From Acidobacteriota bacterium (GTDB lineage: Bacteria > Acidobacteriota > Holophagae > Acanthopleuribacterales > Acanthopleuribacteraceae): a DNA stretch of 64,000 nucleotides. Of the stretch, positions 9,636 through 18,593 are shown piece after piece. The first letter of the stretch is position 1; each line of letters begins with the position of its first letter. Position numbers and translations under genes: made by a program. The notes under the pieces are model-generated. The model was not told where the DNA came from. It did not search any database and saw nothing but the letters and a program-made list of their open reading frames with translations. The DNA lies in contig PDUC01000041.1 in the NCBI GenBank assembly GCA_002747255.1, positions 17,318 through 81,317 of the forward strand, given 5' to 3'.

Positions 9636-10553
9636 TCAATAAGAAAGGTAGGTCTCTGCAGAGGCCAGCAACTCCTCATTGGTTATTTTTCCATCTCTGC
9701 AAGCGAGGATATCTCTTTTAGGGAAAATATAAATGCGATCCACCCGGTTTCCTTCATCGTTGTACTCAAAACCTCTGAGAATGGCGGTGTAATATTCGTC
9801 ACCTTGCACGGCTCGAATGGTTGCGCCGTACTGACACAAAGCGTCAACCAGTGTATGCCTTATTTTTTCCGCTGTTTTTGACCAATTCTCTTTGTGTTCC
9901 CTCTTAATCTCGCTCAGTTGATCGCGGTACTTTTTCAGTATCCTGAGGCGTGTTTCTTTGAATTTCATTAACTCGGCTTTCAGTTGCTCCATTTCTAACT
10001 TTTTATTCTGAGCCATTTCTTTGATTTTCTTCATTTCTTCAGCCAAGCGGGCTCTTTCTCGCACTTTCATTTTTTCCGCCTGTTCGAACTTTTCCTGTAA
10101 TTCCCGCTCCAGGTAGTCTCTCTCTTCAGCAATCCACTCCTCTTCAGAATCCAGTTCACTGATTTCAAAAATGGCTTCGGCCTCTGCGTCGTGCAGCGCT
10201 TCAAGCGCTCTGAACTCCTCCACTTCAAATTCGTCATCCAACTTGTCTTGAAATTTAAAGGGGGGTATTTCAAAGTTGACTCTGGATAGTCTGGGAAAAA
10301 AGGCCGGGGGAAAGGGAACTTTTGCAAGCTGACGTGTGTTAATCTCAATGAGAAGACCTTGTCTTTTGAGATAAGTAGCGTTGACCGGTTTTTTAGGGTA
10401 ACCAAAGAAGGGGTGACGGTTTTCAACCCCAAGCATGGTTGTGAAAACGGTTTCCAAAACACGAACATCTTTTTCATAAGGCGGCGTTTCATTTGCTTTC
10501 AGAGTACAAGCAATTGCTAATATGCAAGTCATAAGGGTGGTTAATTTCATCAT
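9636..10553 (-). CDS. Exported coiled-coil protein of unknown function
   Basis: I do not recognise this 305-residue protein. The first 20 residues form a signal peptide (basic MMK, hydrophobic core, then Ala-Asn). Residues about 105-235 are very rich in Glu, Lys, Arg and Ala and should form a long coiled coil. The last 70 residues look globular (TIRAVQGDEYYTAILRGFEY). It begins 22 bases after the anti-sigma gene, with AAAGGAG before its start, so it is the third gene of the sigma / anti-sigma operon. Because of that context it may be an envelope component or part of the sensing apparatus; this is inference only. Confidence 0.6.
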   Translation of the reverse strand: MMKLTTLMTCILAIACTLKANETPPYEKDVRVLETVFTTMLGVENRHPFFGYPKKPVNATYLKRQGLLIEINTRQLAKVPFPPAFFPRLSRVNFEIPPFKFQDKLDDEFEVEEFRALEALHDAEAEAIFEISELDSEEEWIAEERDYLERELQEKFEQAEKMKVRERARLAEEMKKIKEMAQNKKLEMEQLKAELMKFKETRLRILKKYRDQLSEIKREHKENWSKTAEKIRHTLVDALCQYGATIRAVQGDEYYTAILRGFEYNDEGNRVDRIYIFPKRDILACRDGKITNEELLASAETYLSY

Positions 10554-10575
10554 AAACTCCTTTTTTATGTTTTTA

Positions 10576-11229
10576 TTATTTAAAACGAACCAGTTGATTG
10601 GCCAATAGATTGAGATTCTGATTGTTTGTAGCGGTGTACTCGTAGACGCTTTGCAACTGTTTGTTTAAGCGAACCTGATCCCGCTGTCGCTGTGATTGCC
10701 AACTATCGTTCATCAAGGCCATGTTTTTCGAGAAAGCTGCGCGGTTGGAGTCCATGGCCTCATTGATAAGCATTTTGACATCCTCCTGATGGTCTGCCTG
10801 GAACTGAGTCAAAATAGACTTGAGAACTTCTTGGTTCTCCCTGTTGCGTTCCTCCATTTTTGCGATGAATTTCCGCTGTATCTCAGATTGATTGGGAACC
10901 TCGCTGAAACGAATCGTCGTGCCGTTTTCATTGATTTGGATTTCAAGATTCAAGATGGTAAAAGCTAAAAGCACACAGGCAAGCACCATAGGACTCCAGG
11001 TCCAGATCCAACTTGTTCTTTTTTCATTGAAAAAACCTGCAGGTGCTCTGTACCAGGGTGGAACACTCTCGTCCTTCCACTGTCTGAAAAGATCTTGTGC
11101 TTGTACGACATGATTCAATTTTTCCGCACAGCGATCGCACTCCTTTAAGTGCTCTTCCAGTTCCGCTTTTGCAGCCAGTCTTCCTTTGGCATAATCTGGT
11201 ATTTGGTTTTCATATTTTTGGCAAGACAT
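10576..11229 (-). CDS. Putative membrane anti-sigma factor with zinc-finger motif
   Basis: Predicted anti-sigma factor of 217 residues. The N-terminus has the zinc-binding anti-sigma motif H-x3-C-x2-C (H27, C31, C34), with another Cys at position 3. One membrane helix follows at about residues 73-94 (after RTSWIWTW). The rest, about 120 residues, is a Gln/Asn/Arg-rich helical domain that would be outside the cytoplasm. The gene overlaps the end of the ECF sigma gene by 20 bases, the classic arrangement for a sigma factor and its inhibitor. The signal that releases the sigma factor cannot be inferred. Confidence 0.75.
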   Translation of the reverse strand: MSCQKYENQIPDYAKGRLAAKAELEEHLKECDRCAEKLNHVVQAQDLFRQWKDESVPPWYRAPAGFFNEKRTSWIWTWSPMVLACVLLAFTILNLEIQINENGTTIRFSEVPNQSEIQRKFIAKMEERNRENQEVLKSILTQFQADHQEDVKMLINEAMDSNRAAFSKNMALMNDSWQSQRQRDQVRLNKQLQSVYEYTATNNQNLNLLANQLVRFK

Positions 11230-11755
11230 TTTGAGCCTCCCTTTTGGTTTTCATTTTTTTCAGTGCACTGTAGAATCTCGATTTAATGGTGTTTTCAGAA
11301 CAGTTCATTTCCAAACTTATTTCCTGGAAGGTCATGTCATGGTAGAACTTGAGTTCAATGATCAACCTCTGTTCAGGAGCAAGACGACTTAAATATGTCA
11401 AGATCGACTTATTGGCTTCACGCTCTTCCAATTGGCTTTGAGGTGTTCTTTCGTCAATCATGATAGAGTCCTTTAATTCCGATGTGGGTTTGAGCCGACG
11501 TAAAAAATCAATGGCTTTACCGTACGATATTTTCTGAACCCAGGTTGAAAAGGAAGATTGATGGCGAAACTGAGGTAGACGTCTGTATACCTCGAAAAAG
11601 ACTTCCTGCGTGAGATCAAGAGCGTCCTCCCGGTTTCCGGTCAATCTGAGACTGGTGTTGAAAATTGTCTTTTCGTGTTTTCGAACCAGTTTCTCCCAGG
11701 CGCGGGCATTGCCCTGAATGGCTTTTTCTATTTGTGCTTTCTCCGTCATCAGCAT
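11210..11755 (-). CDS. ECF-type RNA polymerase sigma factor
   Basis: A group 4 sigma-70 family factor of 181 residues. Region 2 is visible as DALDLTQEVFFEVYRRLPQF, followed by the DNA-melting segment FSTWVQKISYGKAIDFLRR. Region 4 is SRLAPEQRLIIELKFYHDMTFQEISLEM, with the recognition helix CSENTIKSRFYSALKKMK. There is no region 1 or 3, as expected for ECF factors. GAGGAAAAC before the first of two close Met codons supports the start at 11755. It is cotranscribed with its presumed anti-sigma factor, which it overlaps, and with the exported coiled-coil gene. Confidence 0.9.
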   Translation of the reverse strand: MLMTEKAQIEKAIQGNARAWEKLVRKHEKTIFNTSLRLTGNREDALDLTQEVFFEVYRRLPQFRHQSSFSTWVQKISYGKAIDFLRRLKPTSELKDSIMIDERTPQSQLEEREANKSILTYLSRLAPEQRLIIELKFYHDMTFQEISLEMNCSENTIKSRFYSALKKMKTKREAQNVLPKI

Positions 11756-12133
11756 GTTTTCCTCTTCAATAGGATAGTCGCAAAGAGAGTGGAAAAAGTT
11801 TGAAAAAAAGGTTTTTCTGGAAAAATGAGTGCATAGCGTGTTTTTCGGAGCAAGACTCTTTATCCTTATCCAGGTTTTGATAAATCAAGTTACGTCGATC
11901 TCGTTTGTTCAATTCAAGTAAATGTTTTCCTCATTCCTTCGCGAGCATTTTTTCCTGCCAACCTTGTGAATTATCTCACTCCAGGTTCCCGAATAGAGGT
12001 GTTCGTTAAACGAAACAGTTTCAGGCGAACCCAAAAGCTCTCTTTACATAAACATTTGATATAAAACAATATAAAAACTTGGCACAGTATTCGCTCTAAG
12101 ATTGGCGTCCACATTTTTTAAAAGGAGTTAATC
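11756..12133. other. Divergent intergenic region (378 bases)
   Basis: It lies between the divergent sigma-factor and Hcp-like genes. The right part holds the sigma-54 promoter listed separately and AAAGGAG before the Hcp-like start. On the left an A-rich/T-rich stretch (about 11790-11825) probably includes the sigma-operon promoter, but I cannot assign hexamers with confidence. No RNA gene or short coding frame was recognised. Confidence 0.4.
12078..12095 (+). promoter_or_regulatory. Sigma-54 (-24/-12) promoter of the Hcp-like gene
   Basis: CTTGGCACAGTATTCGCT has the invariant GG (12081-12082) and GC (12093-12094) separated by exactly 10 bases. TGGCAC is a perfect -24 element and TCGCT is one base off TTGCT. 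Transcription would start at about 12105, roughly 28 bases before the ATG and just ahead of the ribosome site. The activator (a bacterial enhancer-binding protein) is not encoded in this window. Confidence 0.7.
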
Positions 12134-12598
12134 ATGACCGTTTCAAGTTACGCAAAAATAGATGGAGTTCCCGGACCTGTTGAGGGCGGAGAACAGGATC
12201 AACAAGTAGAAATTTACGAATTCAATTACGAAATCACCATGCCAACTGATTTGAGAGATGGCACCATCACTGGCAGACGTCAGCATGGATATTTCACGTT
12301 TGTTCACGAACTGGACAAAGCCTCTCCCCTACTGGCCAAGCACCTTTGTGACAACATCGTCATTCCCAGTGTGGTGGTGTCTCACTACCGGCCAGACCCC
12401 ACCGGCGATATTATCAAGTACTTTTCTCATGAAATGAAGGAAGTCAAGGTTGTCGGTCTCAAAGCCTGGAAACTCAATACTTGTGACGATAAAAGCAAGC
12501 GTTTCAGAGATTGTGAGGCTGTGAGCCTGATGTTTGAAGAAATTAAAATTAAAGACGAAGAAGGCAACGAGTACACGGATACCTGGAGTCTCGCATAA
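12134..12598 (+). CDS. Hcp-family (type VI secretion tube-like) protein
   Basis: A 154-residue protein with the pattern of the Hcp family, the hexameric ring protein of type VI secretion tubes, which is also secreted. Family features are the opening SSYAKIDGVPGPVEGG, then QVEIYEFNYEI, then GRRQHGYFTFVHELDKASPLLAKHL, and an ending strand pair with SLMFEEIKIKDEEG. No other type VI gene (sheath TssB/C, VgrG, ClpV, baseplate) lies in the 64 kb, so this is a stand-alone copy. It has its own sigma-54 promoter and a strong terminator, so it is transcribed alone. It could serve a type VI apparatus encoded elsewhere or be a distant Hcp-like protein with another job. Confidence 0.75.
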   Translation: MTVSSYAKIDGVPGPVEGGEQDQQVEIYEFNYEITMPTDLRDGTITGRRQHGYFTFVHELDKASPLLAKHLCDNIVIPSVVVSHYRPDPTGDIIKYFSHEMKEVKVVGLKAWKLNTCDDKSKRFRDCEAVSLMFEEIKIKDEEGNEYTDTWSLA

Positions 12599-12620
12599 AC
12601 TGTCTACCCTCCTAAAAGTG

Positions 12621-12650
12621 AAGCACCTGCCTCGGCAGGTGCTTTTTTTT
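12621..12650 (+). terminator. Rho-independent terminator of the Hcp-like gene
   Basis: A perfect 10-bp stem (AAGCACCTGC with GCAGGTGCTT) closes on the four-base loop CTCG and runs into eight T residues. It begins 22 bases after the stop codon. This is the strongest terminator in the window. Confidence 0.92.
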
Positions 12651-12877
12651 TGAAATCAGTTATACCGACATGGAGTTGAAAAGAGGATGTTCTCCTGATA
12701 GCAAATCAGCTCATATTCCTTTTCCTCTCAACCTGACCCGAACCAGGCTGCCCTGCTCGGAAGACGAGCTTTTCCAGACAGAAACAAATATCTCTTCATG
12801 CATGCTCGTATCATAAGCTATCATACTTACGAACGGTGACACTTTTTCATCTGATCTTACAGAAAAAGACGATAATT

Positions 12878-14053
12878 ATGATACAGCGGCTTAAAACCAG
12901 AGAAGTTGAGATTGGCGAGATTGCGATCGGCGGAGAAAACCCCATTGCCGTCCAGTCCATGATTGTGGAGGACACCTCCGACATAGAAGGCTGTGTTCGG
13001 TCCATCCTGAAACTCTATGGAGAGGGCTGTGAATTGATTCGGGTTACGACCCCCACTTTAAAAGACGTCCACTGTCTGGGAGAAATCCGCGCAAGATTGG
13101 CGGATGCAGGTCATCCCAAAATCCCCCTTGTGGCAGACATTCATCACAACGGCTGGAGAATTGCCATCGAGGTATCTCGATTCGTGGATAAAATACGAAT
13201 TAATCCCGGTCTCTTTGTCTTCAGCCGAAAAAACACAGGCGAAGATTACACCGATGAAGAAATACGCACAGAACGCGAGAAAATCCGTCAACAAATGCGG
13301 GCCGTTATCAATGCATGTCAACAACATAAAACGGCCATGAGAATTGGCGTCAATCACGGCTCTCTCAGTGAGAGAATGCTGTTCATGCACGGGAACACGC
13401 CCGAAGGCATGGTGGAAAGCGCCATTGAATTCATAGAAATCTGTGAATCTGAAGCCTATTACGACCTGGTCGTTTCCCTTAAGGCATCTCGCGTACCGGT
13501 GATGATCGAGGCCAACCGCATCCTCGCAAAAAAGTTCAGAGCTCGAGGCCAGGGTTACCCTATTCACCTTGGTGTTACCGAAGCAGGAGACGGAACTTAC
13601 GCCAGAATCAAGTCCACAGCCGGCATTGCCACGCTCCTGGCCGAGGGTATTGGCGACACCATTCGCGTTTCACTGGCGGAAGATCCCATTGAGGAAATCC
13701 CTGTCTGCTACGATATTCTGCAGGCGTTGGGTTTGAGGAAAACAAAAGTTGAATTCATTGCCTGTCCGTCCTGCGGACGAACGAAGTTCAATTTAACCGA
13801 AGTCGTTCCCAAAGTAAGAAAAGCCACAGAGCATCTGGCAGGCCTCCACATCGCCGTTATGGGCTGCATTGTCAATGGCCCGGGCGAAATGGCAGATGCC
13901 GATTACGGTTATGTGGGTCAGGGAATTGGCAAAGTCTCTCTTTACCGCGGAAGAGAAGTCGTTCGACGCGGCATTCCCGAAGAGCAGGGCATTCTCCAAC
14001 TCATCAATCTCATTAAGGCCGACGGCAAATGGGTGGAACCACAATCAACTTAA
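12878..14053 (+). CDS. ispG: 4-hydroxy-3-methylbut-2-en-1-yl diphosphate synthase
   Basis: IspG (GcpE) carries out the penultimate step of the MEP isoprenoid pathway, reducing MEcPP to HMBPP with a [4Fe-4S] cluster. The N-terminal TIM barrel begins at [18 protein letters not shown] and includes PLVADIHHN and KIRINPG. The C-terminal domain has the cluster cysteines in [12 protein letters not shown] and [13 protein letters not shown] start at the ATG at 12878 (391 residues). An in-frame GTG 42 bases upstream would add 14 residues not typical of the family. It lacks the large central insert found in plant and chlamydial enzymes. A TPR gene follows 13 bases later. Confidence 0.95.
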   Translation: MIQRLKTREVEIGEIAIGGENPIAVQSMIVEDTSDIEGCVRSILKLYGEGCELIRVTTPTLKDVHCLGEIRARLADAGHPKIPLVADIHHNGWRIAIEVSRFVDKIRINPGLFVFSRKNTGEDYTDEEIRTEREKIRQQMRAVINACQQHKTAMRIGVNHGSLSERMLFMHGNTPEGMVESAIEFIEICESEAYYDLVVSLKASRVPVMIEANRILAKKFRARGQGYPIHLGVTEAGDGTYARIKSTAGIATLLAEGIGDTIRVSLAEDPIEEIPVCYDILQALGLRKTKVEFIACPSCGRTKFNLTEVVPKVRKATEHLAGLHIAVMGCIVNGPGEMADADYGYVGQGIGKVSLYRGREVVRRGIPEEQGILQLINLIKADGKWVEPQST

Positions 14054-14066
14054 ACGGAGTATTATC

Positions 14067-15911
14067 ATGATCTTATGCCAGGCTTGCAACACGGCGAATT
14101 CGATGGAGTCGGAATATTGCAGGAAGTGTGGAACGAAACTGTTGGTGCTGGGTGGAAATCAGAAATGGGATGAATACGCGCCGCTGCCCTTTTCTCTGGA
14201 AGATCATTTCCTTGAGCGAATTTCAAACCTTGAAGACACCGTTTCCAACATTCTCGATCACCTGGCCCGCTTCGCTGAATCACTTGAACTGGTCGATCGC
14301 AACGGCTTCATCACCCGCAGCGGCTTGACCGCGTTAATTGAAACACTGAATGAAGCCGGTCAACTAAAAGAAAACAGGCTCAAGGAGCACTGGGAGTCCA
14401 CTATTGCAGAACAAATGGAGGAAGCACAAATCCGGGATCGGTTTGCCCAAATGAAAAACAGGTTTACGGCTCTTTACAGAGGAGAACCCGACAAAAAGAG
14501 CCGCTTCCAGAGCCTGATCGATGATGCTGAGTTCCAGATTCTATCCGGCAATATAGACGCGTTTTCTGAACCGCTGGAAAAGGCACTTCAATTGGATTCA
14601 GAAAACTACGAACTGGCTTACTTTCTTGCTGAAATGGCTTACGAGCTTGAAAAGGGCAGTCAAGAGTACTTTCTGAAAAGTGCTCTCAAATCCAATCCGA
14701 ATCACATAGATTCACTTTTCATGTTAGCGGTCGTTTACTATTCACAGGACAAGTTCGACCAGGCAAAAAACCTGCTCGATCGTGTTATTTCCCACAACCC
14801 GAGAGACGCAGCGGCTCTGTTATGTCTGGGCTCCGTTTATTCATCAGAGGAAAAATACGATCAGGCACGTCCGTATCTGGAAAAATCACTGGACATTCAA
14901 CCTCAAGCTCAAGCCTACTACCTGCTGGGCATTGGTTACAAAGAGCAGAATGTCTTTAAAAAAGCGAAAGACAACCTGGAGCAAGCCATCGCCATGGATG
15001 CCGAAATGGAAGACGCCTATTACATGCTTGGTTTTGTTTACCTCAAGAGAGGATGGAACAGAAAAGCAAAAGAGGCCTTTTCTCAGGCACTGCTCATTAA
15101 TCCCTTTAAAATAGAGTATCAGCAAGCCTTGAGCTTCGATCAACCCAAGGCCGAAATGAACCTCGACGAATTTGACGAGAGCAGTGTGGTGCTTTTTCAC
15201 CAGGCAGAAACGATGATGAAAGAAAAGAAGTTCAAGGCTGCCTTGTCCAATTACAGATCCCTGGTGAAGAAGTTCCCCGATAACCCCATCTTCCTGTGTT
15301 CCATGTCTGTGGCACTCTATTCCCTTAAGAGATGGGAAGAGGTTATCAAGGTGTCCTTTAAGCTCAGAGAAATGGAAACATCTGAAATCCTGCAATGCAT
15401 TGCTTTTACACTGCAAATGGAAGCGGAGCGAACGCTCAAGAACTACGAAGATGCCTTGGTGACGCTGGCATGCATGCAGCAGAGTTTGAGCACGGATTAC
15501 GGCCACGCCATTGCCGCTTACGGCACGGCTCTCACGCTGGCGGATATGGGAGAGGAACTGAAAACAGCGGAAAAAATAGCCAAGGACGCACTCCAGTACG
15601 CGCCTGAAGAGTTCCTGGCCAATATTCTGGATGCGCTTGGCTGGGTCTGCTTCAAACAGGGCAAACTGGAAGAGAGTTTGACCTACCTTGAAAAGGCCTT
15701 GAAGATTGAAGAAAGTGTTCCCATTCTTCAGCACTACGGCATGACCCTGCTCTCTTTTAATCTGGAGGAAAAAGCCCGAGCCGTGTTCGAAAAATTGCGC
15801 GACAAAAGGAATCAAGACCCTCAAGTGGATCTTTTTATTTTCAGGGCATTGGAAAAGGAAAAACGGCTCTTGAAACCCACCAACCTGGAAGAAGGAAGTT
15901 CAAAAGTGTGA
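14067..15911 (+). CDS. Zinc-ribbon TPR-repeat protein
   Basis: A 614-residue protein with no named counterpart that I recognise. The N-terminus is a small zinc ribbon of the C-x2-C...C-x2-C type (C4, C7, C20, C23: CQACN and CRKCG). A spacer and a helical region follow, and then from about residue 170 many tetratricopeptide repeats (for example YYLLGIGYKEQNVFKKAKDNLEQAI and AYYMLGFVYLKRGWNRKAKEAF). ACGGAG precedes the ATG at 14067; an upstream in-frame ATG at 13869 lies inside ispG and is unlikely. The gene sits between ispG and uvrC and overlaps the uvrC start, so all three are coupled. TPR proteins usually scaffold complexes; the partner is unknown. Confidence 0.75.
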   Translation: MILCQACNTANSMESEYCRKCGTKLLVLGGNQKWDEYAPLPFSLEDHFLERISNLEDTVSNILDHLARFAESLELVDRNGFITRSGLTALIETLNEAGQLKENRLKEHWESTIAEQMEEAQIRDRFAQMKNRFTALYRGEPDKKSRFQSLIDDAEFQILSGNIDAFSEPLEKALQLDSENYELAYFLAEMAYELEKGSQEYFLKSALKSNPNHIDSLFMLAVVYYSQDKFDQAKNLLDRVISHNPRDAAALLCLGSVYSSEEKYDQARPYLEKSLDIQPQAQAYYLLGIGYKEQNVFKKAKDNLEQAIAMDAEMEDAYYMLGFVYLKRGWNRKAKEAFSQALLINPFKIEYQQALSFDQPKAEMNLDEFDESSVVLFHQAETMMKEKKFKAALSNYRSLVKKFPDNPIFLCSMSVALYSLKRWEEVIKVSFKLREMETSEILQCIAFTLQMEAERTLKNYEDALVTLACMQQSLSTDYGHAIAAYGTALTLADMGEELKTAEKIAKDALQYAPEEFLANILDALGWVCFKQGKLEESLTYLEKALKIEESVPILQHYGMTLLSFNLEEKARAVFEKLRDKRNQDPQVDLFIFRALEKEKRLLKPTNLEEGSSKV

Positions 15912-17686
15912 CCAGAGCATTCAACCATGAAACTTTGAAGGAAGTGCCGACTCTTCCCGGGGTGTACCTGTTCAACGATGTCAAGGGTCGCCTGCTGTAT
16001 GTGGGTAAAGCGGTTTCACTGCGCAACAGACTGCGAAGTTACTTGCAGAAAAACCTGCCGAGCGACCGTATCAGAAAAATGGTGCGTCTCATTCACCGTT
16101 TTGAATACATCGTCACGAAAACAGAAGTGGAAGCTCTTATTCTGGAGAACAGCTTCATCAAAAACAACAAACCCGTTTACAACATCCTGCTCCGGGACGG
16201 TAAAACCTATCCCTACATTAAATTGACTGCGGAACCCTTTCCCAGGGCGATCATCACCAGACGAAAATCTGCCGGCGGATCACTTTTCGGGCCCTTCCCC
16301 AGTACACGGGCAGCCAGGCAGACCATTCGCCAACTGCATCAGTTCTTCAAGATCAGGAACTGCGACTACGACCTGGCACTGCGTTCCTATCAACCCTGTT
16401 TACAGTATCACTTAAAAAGATGTGACGCGCCGTGCGCCAACCTTGTCACTTCTGAAGAATACCATCAGGGAGTCGAAAGAGCCCGCATGTTCCTCAGCGG
16501 AAAAACCGATGAACTCATCGACATCCTGAATCGTGAAATGGAAAAAGCTTCGCAACGCCTGGCTTTTGAAAGAGCGGCCCATTTCAGGGATTTACTTGGC
16601 CTGGTCAACAAGGTGCGCATCCATCAAAGTGTAGCCAAGCTGCCCAACAGGAAACTGGATGTCATTGGTTACACCCAAAGCGGCAATCAAATTTCACTGA
16701 TGATCCTGACGATTCGAAACTCTATGGTCAGCAGGAGTAAACACTTTCTGCTGGATCAGCAGGTTGAGGTAGTTGAAGATCTGGTTTCTCACCTCACACA
16801 CTACTATCTGCATCATCCCGACCCACCCGGCGAAATAGCCATTCAAAACGCCGAATCCTTTAATTTGTTCAAAGAAGCCATGCAGTCTTATTGTAAACGC
16901 TCTCTGATTCTCACCTCACCACAGAAGGGATACAAAGCCCGCTTGTTGCAGATGGCCGAAGAAAACGCTCGACTTCACCTCACGGACAGGGAACCTGAGA
17001 GCGTACAGCGACTGGCCGATGTGCTGTCGGAACACATGGATCTGCCCTCTTTACCGCACACCATCGAGGGCTTTGATATCAGCAACACACAGGGAGAACA
17101 CAGTGTGGCTTCCATGGTGTCCTTCGTCAACGGGAAACCCGCCAAGCGGAACTACCGCAAATACAAAATCAAGACAGTTGAAGGCCCCGACGACTTTGCT
17201 TCCATGAGAGAAGTGGTTTCAAGAAGGTACAGCCGGCTGTTAAATGAAGGCAAAGACCTGCCCGACCTCATTTTAATCGATGGGGGAAAAGGCCAGTTGA
17301 ATTCTGCCCACCAGGCATTAACCGCTTTAGGACTTGCCAATCAGCCTTTAATCTCGCTGGCAAAAAAGGAAGAACTCATTTGTCTGGTCAACAACCCGGA
17401 TCCCATTGATCTGGAAGAGCGGGATCCAGCGCTGAAATTACTGCAACAGGTTCGCGATGAAGCTCATCGATTTGGATTGACTTTTCATCGATCCAGACGT
17501 AAAAAAGCCATGCTCCGTTCTGAACTGGACGCCATTCCCGGATTGGGATCAAAACGTCAAAAGAAACTGCTGCACACCTTTGGATCCGTGAAAAACATCA
17601 AGGAGGCCAGTCTTCAGCAACTGGTTCACGTACTTGGAAATAAAACGGGCACCAACACCTGGCATGCCCTGAGGAATAAGAAATGA
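15908..17686 (+). CDS. uvrC: UvrABC system protein C
   Basis: UvrC makes the two incisions in nucleotide excision repair. The GIY-YIG nuclease is at the N-terminus (GVYLFN then LLYVGKAVSLRNRLRSY). A UVR motif for UvrB binding lies near residues 195-230 (DELIDILNREMEKASQRLAF). The RNase-H-like half contains GFDISNTQGEHSVASMV and LILIDGGKGQLN. The C-terminal helix-hairpin-helix pair is at IPGLGSKRQKKLL onward. At 592 residues it is full length. The start is GTG and overlaps the TPR gene stop by 4 bases, so translation is probably coupled. Its own stop overlaps the pyrF start. Confidence 0.95.
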   Translation: MTRAFNHETLKEVPTLPGVYLFNDVKGRLLYVGKAVSLRNRLRSYLQKNLPSDRIRKMVRLIHRFEYIVTKTEVEALILENSFIKNNKPVYNILLRDGKTYPYIKLTAEPFPRAIITRRKSAGGSLFGPFPSTRAARQTIRQLHQFFKIRNCDYDLALRSYQPCLQYHLKRCDAPCANLVTSEEYHQGVERARMFLSGKTDELIDILNREMEKASQRLAFERAAHFRDLLGLVNKVRIHQSVAKLPNRKLDVIGYTQSGNQISLMILTIRNSMVSRSKHFLLDQQVEVVEDLVSHLTHYYLHHPDPPGEIAIQNAESFNLFKEAMQSYCKRSLILTSPQKGYKARLLQMAEENARLHLTDREPESVQRLADVLSEHMDLPSLPHTIEGFDISNTQGEHSVASMVSFVNGKPAKRNYRKYKIKTVEGPDDFASMREVVSRRYSRLLNEGKDLPDLILIDGGKGQLNSAHQALTALGLANQPLISLAKKEELICLVNNPDPIDLEERDPALKLLQQVRDEAHRFGLTFHRSRRKKAMLRSELDAIPGLGSKRQKKLLHTFGSVKNIKEASLQQLVHVLGNKTGTNTWHALRNKK

Positions 17687-18549
17687 AGTCTTTTGCCTGT
17701 CAATTACACGAGAGAATCAAAGAAAAGAACACCCGACTGCTGGTTGGCCTGGATCCGCATCCCGGGAAAATACCCGTTTCCTTTGCTTCAAACTACCGCG
17801 AAGAGGATGTTGAAAATCTGCTTTTTGATTACTTTTCAAATGTTGTCGATAAGTCCAGGGCTTTCGCGGCCGCCTTTAAGCCTCAAATTGCCTTCTTTGA
17901 GGCCTACGGCATGGCAGGAATGCGAGCTTTTACGCGTTTACTGGCTTATTTGAGGTCTAAGGGCGAAATCATCGTCGTCGATGGCAAGCGAAATGATATC
18001 GGTTCCACTGCAGCCGCCTACGCGCGTGCTTACTTCAAAGCAGGCAGTGACTTCAACTGCCATGCCCTGACCGTCAACGCCTATTTGGGTTCCGATGGTA
18101 TTGAGCCCTTTCTGTCCTATCCGCAAAAAGGAATTTTCGCCCTGTTGAAAACCAGTAACCCCAGCAGTGGTCAAATTCAAGACCTTTACCTGCGTTCTGG
18201 TGACCCGCTTTACCATCACATGTCAAAGCTGTTCACCAAATGGAATGAGCCGCTACTGGATGAAGAGGGTTTTGGGCCTGTGGGCGCCGTGATAGGAGCC
18301 ACCTACCCGGAACACATGCAGCGGCTGAGAAAACTCATGCCCCATTCTCTTTTCCTGGTGCCAGGCTATGGCGCCCAGGGCGGCAGCCGGGAAGCCGTCA
18401 GGGCGGCCTTCATGCCCGGAGGCAAGGGCGCCATAATCAATTCCTCCAGAATGATTAATTTCCCCGCTGGTTTTGAATCAAAGGGGTTTGAAGCCGTAGC
18501 AGAGGCCGCAGAGAAGGCCTGCAAGGACATTAATTCATTGGCACTGTGA
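17683..18549 (+). CDS. pyrF: Orotidine 5'-phosphate decarboxylase (type 2)
   Basis: This enzyme decarboxylates OMP to UMP, the last step of de novo pyrimidine synthesis. The active-site motif VDGKRNDIGSTAAAYA gives the catalytic D-x-K-x-x-D set, and VGLDPHPGKIP at the N-terminus is typical. PGYGAQGG late in the protein binds phosphate. Length (288 residues) and motifs fit the longer type 2 family. The ATG overlaps the end of uvrC in an ATGA. carAB, from the same pathway, is 14 kb away at the start of the window. Confidence 0.93.
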   Translation: MKSFACQLHERIKEKNTRLLVGLDPHPGKIPVSFASNYREEDVENLLFDYFSNVVDKSRAFAAAFKPQIAFFEAYGMAGMRAFTRLLAYLRSKGEIIVVDGKRNDIGSTAAAYARAYFKAGSDFNCHALTVNAYLGSDGIEPFLSYPQKGIFALLKTSNPSSGQIQDLYLRSGDPLYHHMSKLFTKWNEPLLDEEGFGPVGAVIGATYPEHMQRLRKLMPHSLFLVPGYGAQGGSREAVRAAFMPGGKGAIINSSRMINFPAGFESKGFEAVAEAAEKACKDINSLAL

Positions 18550-18593
18550 ATTGAGAGTCCGAACGTCAGGATGCCTACGCAAAGGAAAAACAA

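Noticed and set aside
14886-15824. Minus-strand open frame of 312 codons opposite the TPR gene
   Set aside because: Shadow of a clear TPR-repeat protein; composition rich in His, Gln and Phe, typical of antisense frames.
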